DNA of 36,445 bases from Accumulibacter sp. (GCA_031266435.1 JAISAZ010000013.1:1-36445); one strand, 5' to 3'; positions 24,489-33,040 are shown, counted from the stretch's first letter. Numbers and translations are program-made. The notes: generated by a model not told the origin, from the sequence alone.

Positions 24489-25940
24489 ATGAACGAACTC
24501 CTTTTCGTCCTCGCCGTTCCGTTCGTCGCGTCGGTGTTGCTCGCCTTCGTCGGGCACAGCCGCCGCGCGCCGGAAGTCAACGCCGCCGCGAGCTTATTGA
24601 CGCTCGTGGCGTCGGTGTTTCTGGCCGTCCGCGTCGTCGACGAAGGGCCGCTGATCCTGTTTGAAGAGCATTTCTTCGTCGACCCGCTCAACGTCTTCCT
24701 GATCGCGCTGACCGCGCTCGTCGGGTTTACCACCGCGCTCTTTTCGCGCCCGTACATGCGGATCGAACGGAACCTCGGACGCCTGACCGGGAGCCGGATG
24801 CGGCTTTACCACAGCATGTTCCAGATGTTCATGTGCACGATGCTGATCGCGCTCTCGACGAACAACCTCGGCATCCTGTGGGTTGCGATGGAGGCGGCGA
24901 CGCTGACGACGGTGCTGCTCGTCGCGCTTTACCGCACGCCGGCGAGCCTCGAAGCCGCGTGGAAATACTTCATCCTCTGCGGTGTCGGGATCGCGCAGGC
25001 GCTTTTCGGGACGATCCTGATCTACTTCGCCGCCGAGCGCGTCCTCGGGCACGACGGCGGCGCGCTGCTCTGGACCCAGCTCGACGCCGTGAAGACCGAG
25101 CTTGAACCGACCGTCCTTTCGCTCGCCTTCGTCTTTCTCTTCGTCGGCTACGGAACGAAAACCGGCCTCGTCCCCCTGCACAACTGGCTCCCCGACGCGC
25201 ACGCCGAAGGCCCGACGCCGGTTTCGGCGGTTCTTTCGGGACTCCTGCTCAACGTGGCGCTCTACGCGATCATCCGCTGCAAGGTCCTCGTCGACGGCGC
25301 GCTCGAAAACGCCTTCGCGAGCCATCTGATGATGATCTTCGGGCTTTTGACCGTCGTCGTCCCGGCGTTCTACCTGTCGCGCCAAAAGGACGTCAAGCGC
25401 CTCTTCGGCTACTCGTCGATCGAGCACATGGGCATCATCACCTTCGCTTTCGGCATGGGCGGCCCGGTCGCCAACGTCGCGGGGCTTCTTCACATGACCG
25501 TCCACTCGCTGACCAAATCGGCGATCTTCTTCGCCGTCGGGCACGCCGCGCAGATGGCGCATACGCAGATCATCGACGACATTCGGGGTCTCATCAAGGC
25601 TTCGCCGACGATCGGATGGGGGCTGATGCTCGGTACGCTCGCGATCCTCGGAATGCCGCCTTTCGGCGTCTTTACGAGCGAATTCATGATCCTGACGACG
25701 GCGATCAAGTATCACCCGTGGGCGACGCCGATCCTCCTGGTCGCGCTCGGCGTCGCTTTCGCGGCGATTTTCGGGAAGGTGCAGGCGATGGCCTTCGGCA
25801 GGCCGAGCGTCAAGCCGCTGTCGCACAATCCGGCGCTCTTCCCGGTCTTCATTCACTTGGGCATCGTCCTCATGCTCGGTCTCTGGGTTCCGCCGTATCT
25901 GGCCGAGTGGTACCGTCAGGCCGCGAAATTCATCGGGTGA
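24489..25940 (+). CDS. hyfF: Hydrogenase-4/Ehr complex antiporter-like subunit HyfF
   Basis: A 483-residue membrane protein, the second NuoL/M/N-like subunit of the complex. It shows LWVAMEAATLTTVLLVALYRTPASLEAAWKYFILC, GYGTKTGLVPLHNWLPDAHAEGPTPVSAVLSGLLLN and LFGYSSIEHMGIITFAFG, with the conserved Glu, Lys and His expected for ion translocation. Length fits HyfF (about 480-530). There is no recognisable ribosome site before the ATG. In an undisturbed operon it would be coupled to hyfE, so the inserted R-M pair may have replaced its natural leader. Six bases separate its stop from hyfG. Confidence 0.92.
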   Translation: MNELLFVLAVPFVASVLLAFVGHSRRAPEVNAAASLLTLVASVFLAVRVVDEGPLILFEEHFFVDPLNVFLIALTALVGFTTALFSRPYMRIERNLGRLTGSRMRLYHSMFQMFMCTMLIALSTNNLGILWVAMEAATLTTVLLVALYRTPASLEAAWKYFILCGVGIAQALFGTILIYFAAERVLGHDGGALLWTQLDAVKTELEPTVLSLAFVFLFVGYGTKTGLVPLHNWLPDAHAEGPTPVSAVLSGLLLNVALYAIIRCKVLVDGALENAFASHLMMIFGLLTVVVPAFYLSRQKDVKRLFGYSSIEHMGIITFAFGMGGPVANVAGLLHMTVHSLTKSAIFFAVGHAAQMAHTQIIDDIRGLIKASPTIGWGLMLGTLAILGMPPFGVFTSEFMILTTAIKYHPWATPILLVALGVAFAAIFGKVQAMAFGRPSVKPLSHNPALFPVFIHLGIVLMLGLWVPPYLAEWYRQAAKFIG

Positions 25941-25946
25941 GCCGCG

Positions 25947-27500
25947 ATGTTCTTTCTTGATCAGCCTCTCGAATTCACGCGCATCGAAGGCGGCGAAGCG
26001 TCCGCCCATACCGCGCGCGCCGACTTCGAGGAATTCGGCGAATTTGCCCTCGCCGCGTACGAGTCGGGGCGGCGGCTCGTCGCCCTCTGGGGCGCCGACG
26101 AGCGCGACGGGGAGACGCCGGGAATCGCGGTCTGCGCCGCGTTCGATTTGCCCGAGGGGATCGCCTGCGTAAAACTCGTGTGCCCGGTCGAAGACCCGAC
26201 CTTCCCCGACCTTTCCGGGTTTTTCCCGGCGGCGGACCGGATGCAGCGCGCCGTCCGCGACCTCGTCGGCGCCGTGCCGAGCGGCGGCGATTTGCGCCCC
26301 TGGCTGCGCCACGCCAACTGGCCGGCAGACTACTTCCCGCTGCGTTCCGACGCGCCGGAGGCGCGCTTCGATAGCTTCGATACCGCGAACGAAAACTACG
26401 AATTCGTCCACGTGGGCGGCGACGGCGTCCATGAAATCGCCGTCGGCCCGATCCACGCCGGAATCATCGAGCCGGGGCATTTCCGCTTCTCGGTCATGGG
26501 CGAGAGCGTCCTGCGCCTCGAAGAACGCTTGGGCTGGAAGCACAAAGGCATCGAAAAGCGCTTTTCGGGGATGAGCCTCGCCGACGGCCTCAAGCTCGCG
26601 GGCCGCGTTTCGGGCGATTCGACCGTCGCGTACGCGTGGGCCTACAGTCAGGCCGCCGAGATGATCTGCGGTGTGACCGCGCCGCCGCGCGCCGCGTGGC
26701 TTCGCGCGCTCTTCCTGGAGCGCGAGCGCGTCGCCAACCACCTGGGCGACCTGGGCTACCTCGGCAACGATGTCGCCCTGTCATTCGGCTTGATGCAATT
26801 CATGCGGATCAAGGAAGACTGGCTGCGCCTGAACGCCCGACTCTTCGGCCACCGCTTCATGATGGACAAGATCGTCCCCGGCGGCGTGACCGTCGACCTC
26901 GACGACGCCGGCGTATCCGGGATCGTCGAACAGTGCCGGACGACCGAACGCGACGTGCATCGTCTGAAAGACGTTTATGAAGAGCACGCCGGTCTGCAGG
27001 ATCGCTTTTTGACGACCGGGCGGATCACGTCCGAGCTTGCGAAACGGCTCGGCGCCGTCGGCGTCGCGGCGCGCGCGAGCGGGCAACGCGTCGATTTGCG
27101 CGCCGACCGCCCCGTTTCGCCCTACGACCGGATGAAGCCCGTCGTCGCGATGGAAGAGCGCGGCGATGTCGCCGCGCGTGCTCTGGTACGCTTTGCCGAA
27201 ATCGACGAGTCGCTCCGGCTGATCCGCGCCCTCGCGGACGGGCTGCCGCAAGGCAACGTCTGGAACGCCGCGCGCAGCGAACCGGGAAAGCGGGGATTCG
27301 GATGGGTCGAAGGCTGGCGCGGCGACGTTTTCGTCGCGCTCGAGACCGGCGCCGACGGGAAAATCCGGCGCTGCCACCCGCGCGACCCCTCGTGGATGAA
27401 CTGGCCGCTGCTCGAACACGCGATCATCGACAACATCGTCCCCGATTTTCCGCTGATCAACAAGTCGTTCAACCTCTCTTACGCCGGCCCCGATTTATGA
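25947..27500 (+). CDS. hyfG: Hydrogenase-4/Ehr large subunit HyfG, lacking NiFe cysteines
   Basis: A 517-residue fusion of a NuoC-like domain (about 1-140, ending DYFPLRSDAP) with a NuoD/hydrogenase large subunit domain. In [NiFe] hydrogenases two cysteines near the N-terminal part (RxCGxCxxxH) and two at the C-terminus (DPCxxC) hold the metal site. Here the first motif reads R220-V-S-G-D-S-T-V-A-Y and the last reads NLSYAG at 509-514, so all four cysteines are replaced by Ser, Ser, Ser and Gly. The surrounding family sequence is well kept (FSVMGESVLRLEERLGWKHKGIEK; LDNI-like DNIVPDFPLINKSFNLSY). This is the feature of the energy-converting hydrogenase related (Ehr) complexes described from Geobacter and others. 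It cannot be a classical hydrogenase; the electron partner is unknown. Confidence 0.92.
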   Translation: MFFLDQPLEFTRIEGGEASAHTARADFEEFGEFALAAYESGRRLVALWGADERDGETPGIAVCAAFDLPEGIACVKLVCPVEDPTFPDLSGFFPAADRMQRAVRDLVGAVPSGGDLRPWLRHANWPADYFPLRSDAPEARFDSFDTANENYEFVHVGGDGVHEIAVGPIHAGIIEPGHFRFSVMGESVLRLEERLGWKHKGIEKRFSGMSLADGLKLAGRVSGDSTVAYAWAYSQAAEMICGVTAPPRAAWLRALFLERERVANHLGDLGYLGNDVALSFGLMQFMRIKEDWLRLNARLFGHRFMMDKIVPGGVTVDLDDAGVSGIVEQCRTTERDVHRLKDVYEEHAGLQDRFLTTGRITSELAKRLGAVGVAARASGQRVDLRADRPVSPYDRMKPVVAMEERGDVAARALVRFAEIDESLRLIRALADGLPQGNVWNAARSEPGKRGFGWVEGWRGDVFVALETGADGKIRRCHPRDPSWMNWPLLEHAIIDNIVPDFPLINKSFNLSYAGPDL

Positions 27501-27577
27501 TTATGGAGGCCATTTTGGACGCACTCCGCGCACACCGCGCTGAAAACGCATCGAAGCCCGCTGTGGGAACGCCGTAA
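27497..27577 (+). CDS. Doubtful 26-residue ORF between hyfG and hyfI
   Basis: An ATG overlaps the hyfG stop (ATGA) and opens a frame of 26 residues, MIMEAILDALRAHRAEN and following, that ends before the hyfI ribosome site. It could be a coupled micro-protein or a chance frame. No family is recognised. Confidence 0.2.
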   Translation: MIMEAILDALRAHRAENASKPAVGTP

Positions 27578-27592
27578 CAAGGAGCCGCTTTC

Positions 27593-28138
27593 GTGTTTTC
27601 GATATTGAGGCAGATACTTCACGACGGCGTCCTCACCGAGGCGCCGCCCGATGCCGACCCGGAACTTCAGGCCGCGACGCGCCGCCTGTCCGACGAGATC
27701 GCGCGGCGCTTTCGCCGTTCGCTCTTCATCCGCGAAATCGACGCCGGGTCGTGCAACGGCTGCGAACTCGAAATCCACGCGCTCGGCATACCGTACTACA
27801 ACGTCGAGGCGATGGGGATCAAATTCACCGCAAGCCCGCGCCACGCCGACCTTCTGCTCGTTACCGGGCCGGTCGCAAAGAACATGGAAGTCGCCGTAAA
27901 GCGCGCGTACGAGGCGACGCCCGAACCCAAGCTCGTCGTCGCGACGGGCGATTGCGGATGCACCGGCGGAATTTTCGGCGAGAGCTACGCGTGTTGCGGC
28001 AGGGTATCCAATGTCATCCCCGTCGACGTTTCGATTCCGGGTTGCCCACCGACGCCGCTGCGGCTGATCCAGGGCATCCTCGCGGCGGTGGCGGGTTCAG
28101 GAGACAGGGTTCAGGAATCAGGAGACAGAGAATTGTAG
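27593..28138 (+). CDS. hyfI: Hydrogenase-4/Ehr small subunit HyfI (NuoB-like)
   Basis: A 181-residue iron-sulfur subunit from a GTG, with AAGGAG at 27579-27584. It keeps the four ligands of the proximal 4Fe-4S cluster: C54 and C57 in GSCNGCE, C121 in GDCGC, and C151 in PGCPPTP. It thus matches NuoB/HycG/HyfI. Its partner is the cysteine-less large subunit encoded just upstream. The natural fold ends about LIQGILAAVAG (residue 168). The last 13 residues (SGDRVQESGDREL) are translated from the dispersed repeat that begins here, so the true C-terminus has been replaced or extended. No HyfA, HyfD or HyfH (ferredoxin-like) gene is present in this cluster. Confidence 0.92.
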   Translation: MFSILRQILHDGVLTEAPPDADPELQAATRRLSDEIARRFRRSLFIREIDAGSCNGCELEIHALGIPYYNVEAMGIKFTASPRHADLLLVTGPVAKNMEVAVKRAYEATPEPKLVVATGDCGCTGGIFGESYACCGRVSNVIPVDVSIPGCPPTPLRLIQGILAAVAGSGDRVQESGDREL

Positions 28139-28440
28139 GGGCACGGCGTGCCGTGCCCTTATGGCGGTATAGGTTGGGCTGCGCGCAGCAAAGCCCAACG
28201 ATTCCGTATGCGCATGAATGATGTGATAAGGGCGGTTTTGAAGGCTTGAAAACGCGCCGATGCTCGTCGAGGTGCCGACAACCCCCTTCATTTCCCCCTT
28301 GTCAGGGGGAAAGTGGGGAACCCAAGCCGTAGCGCTTCGCTCGGCGTATCTTGTTTGGTCATATTGCTCTATGTTGGGCCTTTCCAAACCGTCGTGCGAT
28401 CGTTGGGCTTCACTCCGTTCAGCCCAACCTATACCTGCGA
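28090..28440. repeat. Repeat cluster 12
   Basis: CAGG(A/G)ATCAGGAGACAG heptamers begin within the 3' end of hyfI. A GGCACGGCGTGCCGTGCC palindrome (about 28140-28158), a GGCGGTATAGGTTGGGCT...AAGCCCAACGATTCCG hairpin module (about 28163-28225), a TTTCCCCCTTGTCAGGGGGAAA palindrome (about 28290-28311) and a reverse hairpin ending AGCCCAACCTATACC (about 28402-28435) follow. Large parts recur at 28912-29155 nearly word for word. Confidence 0.85.
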
Positions 28441-28558
28441 GGGATCCCTTCCGCTGGACTTCACGTTGCCCTCAGTTCAAGCTATGCGTACTATGCGGAT
28501 GGTCGAGGATTTTTTGGACGACGTAGAACGCGAAAGGAGCGAGAAATGGGCGGAGTGA
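28441..28558 (+). pseudogene. C-terminal remnant of a TumE-like toxin
   Basis: Just after the repeat block a frame in phase with a normal toxin end reads PSVQAMRTMRMVEDFLDDVERERSE and stops at 28556-28558, overlapping the antitoxin start by 13 bases. The MVEDFLDDVER ending is like that of TumE-family (DUF6516) toxins, which are encoded directly upstream of a TumA antitoxin. The first 70 or so residues are missing and replaced by repeat. The family call rests on a short stretch and on the neighbour. Confidence 0.5.
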
Positions 28559-28893
28559 CCGTACACGTGGGAAGCTCCCGCGATATGGGGCGCCGTTTCG
28601 CGGCGGCGTTCGACCGAGCGGCGGCGGGAGAGGATTTCGAGGAACGACACATCACCTTCATGTCGCTCGAAGAGATGCTGTCGGCGCTGACGCCCAAGCG
28701 ACTGGAAATGTTGCGGCGCTTGCGTCGGGAAGGCGGCGCGGAGAGCATCCGGGCGCTCGGGCGCGCGCTGGGACGCGACTATAAGCGTGTGCACGAAGAC
28801 GTGACCGCGCTGGAGGCGGCGGGGCTTGTCGTGCGCGACGGAGTGCGCCTGCGTACGCCTTGGGACGTGCTTTCCGCGGAACTTGCGATTTGA
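28546..28893 (+). CDS. TumA-like winged-helix antitoxin (COG4190 type)
   Basis: A 115-residue transcriptional regulator. A variable N-terminal part (GVTVHVGSSRDMGRRFAAAFDRA) leads into FMSLEEMLSALTPKRLEMLRRLRREGGAESIRALGRALGRDYKRVHEDVTALEAAGLV, a winged helix-turn-helix typical of the COG4190/TumA family (about 38-95). These are the antitoxins of TumE toxins, with the toxin gene first and overlapping. AAAGGAG about 9 bases before the ATG. The antitoxin is whole while the toxin is a stub. It is the third antitoxin in the window to have lost its toxin beside the same repeat family. Confidence 0.82.
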   Translation: MGGVTVHVGSSRDMGRRFAAAFDRAAAGEDFEERHITFMSLEEMLSALTPKRLEMLRRLRREGGAESIRALGRALGRDYKRVHEDVTALEAAGLVVRDGVRLRTPWDVLSAELAI

Positions 28894-28911
28894 ATATATG
28901 CATTTTACATT

Positions 28912-29235
28912 GAAGCGGTATAGGTTGGGCTGAGGAACGAAGCCCAACGATTCCGTATGCGCATGAATGATGTGATAAGGAAGGTTTTGAAGGCTTGAAA
29001 ACGCGCCGATGCTTGTCGAAGCGCCGACAACCCCCTTCATTTCCCCCTTGTCAGGGGGAAAGCGGGGAATCCAAGCCGTAGCGCTTCGTCCGGCGTATCT
29101 TGTTTGGTCGTCTTGCCTCTTGTTGGGCTTCGCTACGCTCAGCCCAACCTATACCAAGGAGGATTTTCACCTATGCGGCGGCGAAGCCGCCGGTAACCGA
29201 TCTGATCCCTGATTCCTGATACCTGATCCCTGTTT
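28912..29235. repeat. Repeat cluster 13
   Basis: A near copy of cluster 12: the AGCGGTATAGGTTGGGCT...AGCCCAACGATTCCGTATGCG module (about 28914-28965), GATGTGATAAGG, AAAACGCGCCGATGCT, TTTCCCCCTTGTCAGGGGGAAA (about 29039-29061), a TTGGGCTTCGCTACGCTCAGCCCAA hairpin (29122-29148), and a GGCGGC/GCCGCC hairpin with CTGAT heptamers to about 29235. No gene is seen. Confidence 0.85.
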
Positions 29236-29239
29236 TCTG

Positions 29240-32200
29240 CTACGGATAATCGATCCGGATATTCTCTTCGCCGAGCCATTCCGAGAGCGATTTCAGGAGT
29301 TCGTTGTCGAGCCGGACGCGGCGTTTGTCGCCGAGCGCAAGTTCGCATTCGGCCTCCGCGTTCCGAAAGGCGATGAAGACCGGGCAGTTCCCCGAAAGAA
29401 AAGGCGTCAGCAGAGCGTCCAAGCGGCGGACCGCCGAGCGCGCGTCGAAAGCTTTTGCGCGCGCGTCGATCGAGAGCCACAGGCGTTGCGCAAAAACGTT
29501 TCGCGCTTCGGAAAGCGTCATCAGGCGGTCGGCGCGCGCGCCGAGCGCGCCCTCGCCCGCGAAGTCGTCGTTCTGCACGCGCCCTTCGACGACGAGCACC
29601 TTGTCGTTCCTGATTTTGTCGTAATTCGCTTCGTAAAGCTCGTTGAAAACCGACACGCCGAGCGAGGCTTCGCCGTCTTCGAGTTCGATGAATGCCATTT
29701 TTCCCCGCGACGTGACGCGCGAGCGTACGCTTGAAACGATACCCGCGAAGCGTTGCGGCTCCTTGCGCGCTTGAAGTTTCGCAAGCGGCGTATGCGTCAT
29801 GCGCAGGAGTTCCGGTTTGAACTGGCCGAAGGGGTGGCCGGAAAAAAAGTAGCCGAGCGCGAGTTTTTCTTCCGCGAGGCGCTGCGCTTCGCTCCAGGGA
29901 AGAAGTTCGCGCAGGTGGCGCGGCGCTTCGGGTGCGGCGCCGCCGTCGAGAACGTCGAAGAGTCCCGCTTGTCCGGCGTGGCGCTCGGCCTGTTCGGCGG
30001 CTTCGATCGCGATGCCGACCGACGCTAAAAGTCGGGCGCGGTGCGTGTCGATCGCGTCGAACGCGCCGGCGCGGATCAAGGCTTCGACGCTCCGGCGGTT
30101 GACGAGGCGCTTGTCGACGCGCCGGCAGAAGTCGAAGAGGTCGCAAAAGGCGCCGCCGACTTCACGCGCGCGGACGATCGACGCGACGGCGCGCTCGCCG
30201 GTTCCCTTGACCGCGCCGAGGCCGTAGCGGATCGTTTTCGCGTCGATCGGGACGAAGCGGTATTCCGAGAGGTTGATGTCGGGGCCCAGGAGCGTCAAGC
30301 GGTTCCGAATGACGGTGTCGTCCCGGAAGAGTTTGACCGCGTCGGTGTTGTCCATGTCGGAAGACAGCGTCGCCGCCATGAACGCCGAGCAGTGGTGCGC
30401 TTTCAACCACGCCGTGTAGTAGGTGATGACGGCGTATCCGGCGGTGTGCGACTTGTTGAACCCGTATTCGGCGAATTTCTCCATCAGGTCGAAAAGCTGT
30501 TCGGCGAGCTTTTCGCTGTAGCCTTTTTTCTTCGCGCCCTCGCGCATCAGCGTGCGGTGCTCGGCCATCTCTTCGGGCTTTTTCTTGCCCATCGCGCGCC
30601 GCAGGAGGTCGGCGCCGCCGAGCGTGTAGCCGCCGATGACCTGCGCGATCTGCATGACCTGTTCCTGATAGACGATCACGCCGTACGTCGGGTCGAGGCA
30701 GGGCTTCAAGTCGTCGATGAAATAATCGATCTTCTGCTGACCTTTTTTGCGCAGGATGAAGTCGTCGACCATCCCGGAGCCGAGTGGGCCGGGGCGGTAG
30801 AGCGCGAGGACGGCGATGATGTCCTCGAAGCGGTCGGGCATGAGCTTTTTGAGGAGCTTCTTCATGCCGTCCGATTCAAGCTGGAAGATCGCCGTCGTGT
30901 TCGCGTCGCGGAGGATCCGATAGACCTCGGCGTCGTCGAAGGGGAGGGATTCGAGGCGTGGGCGCGTGCCCGTCAGGCGTTCGACGTAATCGACGGCAAG
31001 CTCGATGATCGTCAGGTTGCGAAGCCCGAGGAAGTCGAATTTCACGAGGCCGATTTTTTCGACATCGTTCTTGTCGAATTGCGAGACGACGGAAGCGCCG
31101 GCGTCGGTCGAATAGAGCGGGCAAAAGTCGGTCAGCTTTCCCGGCGCGATGATCACGCCGCCGGCGTGCATCCCGACGTTGCGGACCATGTCTTCGAGGC
31201 GCATCGAAAGGTCGAAGAGCGCTTTTACCTCCTCTTCGCTTTCGTAGCGCGTCTTGATCTGCGGCTCGGCCTCGATCGCCTTTGCGAGCTGGAGCGGCTT
31301 GTTCTGCTCGACGGGGACGAGCTTCGAGAGCATGTCGCAAAACGAGTAGGGCATGCCGAGGACGCGACCGACGTCGCGGATGACCGCCTTGGACGACATC
31401 GTCCCGAAGGTTGCGATCTGCGAAACGGCGTCGTGACCGTATTTTTCACGCACGTACTCGATCACGCGCGCGCGGTTGTCTTGGCAGAAGTCGATGTCGA
31501 AGTCTGGCATCGACACGCGTTCGGGGTTCAAGAATCGCTCGAACAGGAGCGCGTAGCGCGTCGGGTCGAGGTCGGTGATTCCGAGCGAATACGCGACGAG
31601 CGAACCGGCGCCCGAACCGCGTCCGGGGCCGACCGGAACGCCGTTCTGCTTTGCCCAGTTGATGAAGTCGGCGACGATCAGAAAGTAGCCCGAAAAACCC
31701 ATCTGGACGATCGTCTCGGTCTCGGTCCTCAACCTTTCGGCGTATTCGGGCCGCTTTTGCGCGCGTTGGTCCGCGTCGGGGAACAACTGTTCGAGGCGCT
31801 TTTCCAGACCGGCCTCGGCTTCAAGGTGCAGGAATTCTTCGAGCGAGACGCCGTCGGGCGTCGGAAAAACCGGCAAATAACTCTTCCCCTGCGTCAGCGT
31901 CACGTTGCAGCGCCGCGCGATTTCGACCGTATTGGCGAGCGCTTCGGGAAAGTCCGGGAAGAGCGCAAGCATTTCGTCCGGGGACTTGAAATACTGCTCC
32001 TCGGTATAGCGCTTGGGACGGCGCGGGTCGCTGAGCATCAGCCCGTCCGCGATGCAGACGCGCACCTCGTGCGCCGTGAAGTCGTCGCGGTCCATGAACT
32101 GTATCGGGTGCGTCGCGACGAGCGGAAGATCGAGTTCCGCCGCAAGCTCGGCCGTCGCGGCGACAAGCCTCTCCTGCCGCTCCCGACCCTCCTGGCGCGC

Positions 32201-32785
32201 GTCGCCGGGAGCGTGGGGGGCGTGGGGAGGATGAGGGGACGATGCGCGCTGGATTTCGAGGTAGAACGCGTCGGGAAAGAGCGCCGCCCACTCGCTCGCG
32301 CGAAGCCGCGCGTGCTCGATGTTCTCCTGAACGAGCGCTTCGCCGACATCGCTTGCCTCGGCGCCCGAGAGCGCGATCAAACCGTCGGTCCCGACCTCGC
32401 GGAGCATCTCGCGCGAAATTTCCGCGCGTCCGCGCGAACGTGGCGTCAGGGACGCGCGCGAAAGCAATTCGCAAAGCTGGTGGTAGCCCCGGTTCGAGCG
32501 GCAGATCAGGAGGAGGCGACCGGGGCGCTCCGGGTCGGTCGCGTTCGAGATGAAGACATCGCTGCCGAGCAGCGGCTTGACCCCCGAATGTCGTGCGGCG
32601 TTGTAGAACTTGAGCGCGCCGAACATGTTCGAGAGGTCGGTCAGCGCGAGCGCCGGCATGCCGTATTCGACGGCGCGCTGTACCGGCGGACACTCGTGAT
32701 TCTTGCCCGTGTCGAGACGAACCGCCCCGTCGGTGATGGAATATTCGCTGTGCAGACGGAGATGGATAAAACGCGGCGCGCTCAT
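29240..32785 (-). CDS. dnaE: DNA polymerase III alpha subunit
   Basis: An 1181-residue replicative polymerase. The N-terminal PHP domain starts FIHLRLHSEYSITDG. The polymerase core has GPGRGSGAGS at 387-396 and the catalytic acidic motif PDFDIDFC at 427-434 (D430, D432). HTAGYAVITYYTAWLKAHH marks the fingers. The C-terminal OB fold is seen at FAGIVSSVRSRVTSRGKMAFIELED. A His/Pro-rich insertion (SSPHPPHAPHAPGDARQEG, about 182-200) is not usual. Length and domain order are those of DnaE1. The ATG at 32785 gives the typical proteobacterial start. The stop at 29240 falls only a few bases from a repeat cluster, but the protein end (WLGEENIRIDYP) looks normal. Confidence 0.97.
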   Translation of the reverse strand: MSAPRFIHLRLHSEYSITDGAVRLDTGKNHECPPVQRAVEYGMPALALTDLSNMFGALKFYNAARHSGVKPLLGSDVFISNATDPERPGRLLLICRSNRGYHQLCELLSRASLTPRSRGRAEISREMLREVGTDGLIALSGAEASDVGEALVQENIEHARLRASEWAALFPDAFYLEIQRASSPHPPHAPHAPGDARQEGRERQERLVAATAELAAELDLPLVATHPIQFMDRDDFTAHEVRVCIADGLMLSDPRRPKRYTEEQYFKSPDEMLALFPDFPEALANTVEIARRCNVTLTQGKSYLPVFPTPDGVSLEEFLHLEAEAGLEKRLEQLFPDADQRAQKRPEYAERLRTETETIVQMGFSGYFLIVADFINWAKQNGVPVGPGRGSGAGSLVAYSLGITDLDPTRYALLFERFLNPERVSMPDFDIDFCQDNRARVIEYVREKYGHDAVSQIATFGTMSSKAVIRDVGRVLGMPYSFCDMLSKLVPVEQNKPLQLAKAIEAEPQIKTRYESEEEVKALFDLSMRLEDMVRNVGMHAGGVIIAPGKLTDFCPLYSTDAGASVVSQFDKNDVEKIGLVKFDFLGLRNLTIIELAVDYVERLTGTRPRLESLPFDDAEVYRILRDANTTAIFQLESDGMKKLLKKLMPDRFEDIIAVLALYRPGPLGSGMVDDFILRKKGQQKIDYFIDDLKPCLDPTYGVIVYQEQVMQIAQVIGGYTLGGADLLRRAMGKKKPEEMAEHRTLMREGAKKKGYSEKLAEQLFDLMEKFAEYGFNKSHTAGYAVITYYTAWLKAHHCSAFMAATLSSDMDNTDAVKLFRDDTVIRNRLTLLGPDINLSEYRFVPIDAKTIRYGLGAVKGTGERAVASIVRAREVGGAFCDLFDFCRRVDKRLVNRRSVEALIRAGAFDAIDTHRARLLASVGIAIEAAEQAERHAGQAGLFDVLDGGAAPEAPRHLRELLPWSEAQRLAEEKLALGYFFSGHPFGQFKPELLRMTHTPLAKLQARKEPQRFAGIVSSVRSRVTSRGKMAFIELEDGEASLGVSVFNELYEANYDKIRNDKVLVVEGRVQNDDFAGEGALGARADRLMTLSEARNVFAQRLWLSIDARAKAFDARSAVRRLDALLTPFLSGNCPVFIAFRNAEAECELALGDKRRVRLDNELLKSLSEWLGEENIRIDYP

Positions 32786-32960
32786 CCGCGTATTTTACCG
32801 CCGCTTGGGGACTTTTCCGCGAAACGCGCGTCGGCAAACCGAAAAACGCGTGCGAATCGACACTGGGCACCCTGCTTTCAATGGTGTACAGACGTAGCTC
32901 GCATATTGCCGAGAAAGCAGAAATAGAACGCACAAGCGAAGAAAAATGAATTATGCGTCT

Positions 32961-33040
32961 CGAAAAAATAAGCCTTGTTGCAATAATTCCAGCGGCGAGT
33001 ATGATTGCAGACTAGGCGTCCGCCGTGCAAACCAATTACT
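32961..33040 (+). repeat. 80-bp direct repeat, copy 1
   Basis: An 80-base segment ending 78 bases before the first lipase gene. It is matched by 34446-34525 with 9 differences and no gaps. The central 30 bases, around CAATAATTCCAGCGGCGAG, are identical. A weaker likeness continues to the left (ATTATGCGTCT against CTTATGCCTTC). The window between dnaE and this repeat (32786-32960) shows no gene. Confidence 0.85.

Noticed and set aside
30041..32926. 961-codon plus-strand frame opposite dnaE
   Set aside because: Antisense shadow rich in Arg, Val and Asp caused by codon bias of dnaE.
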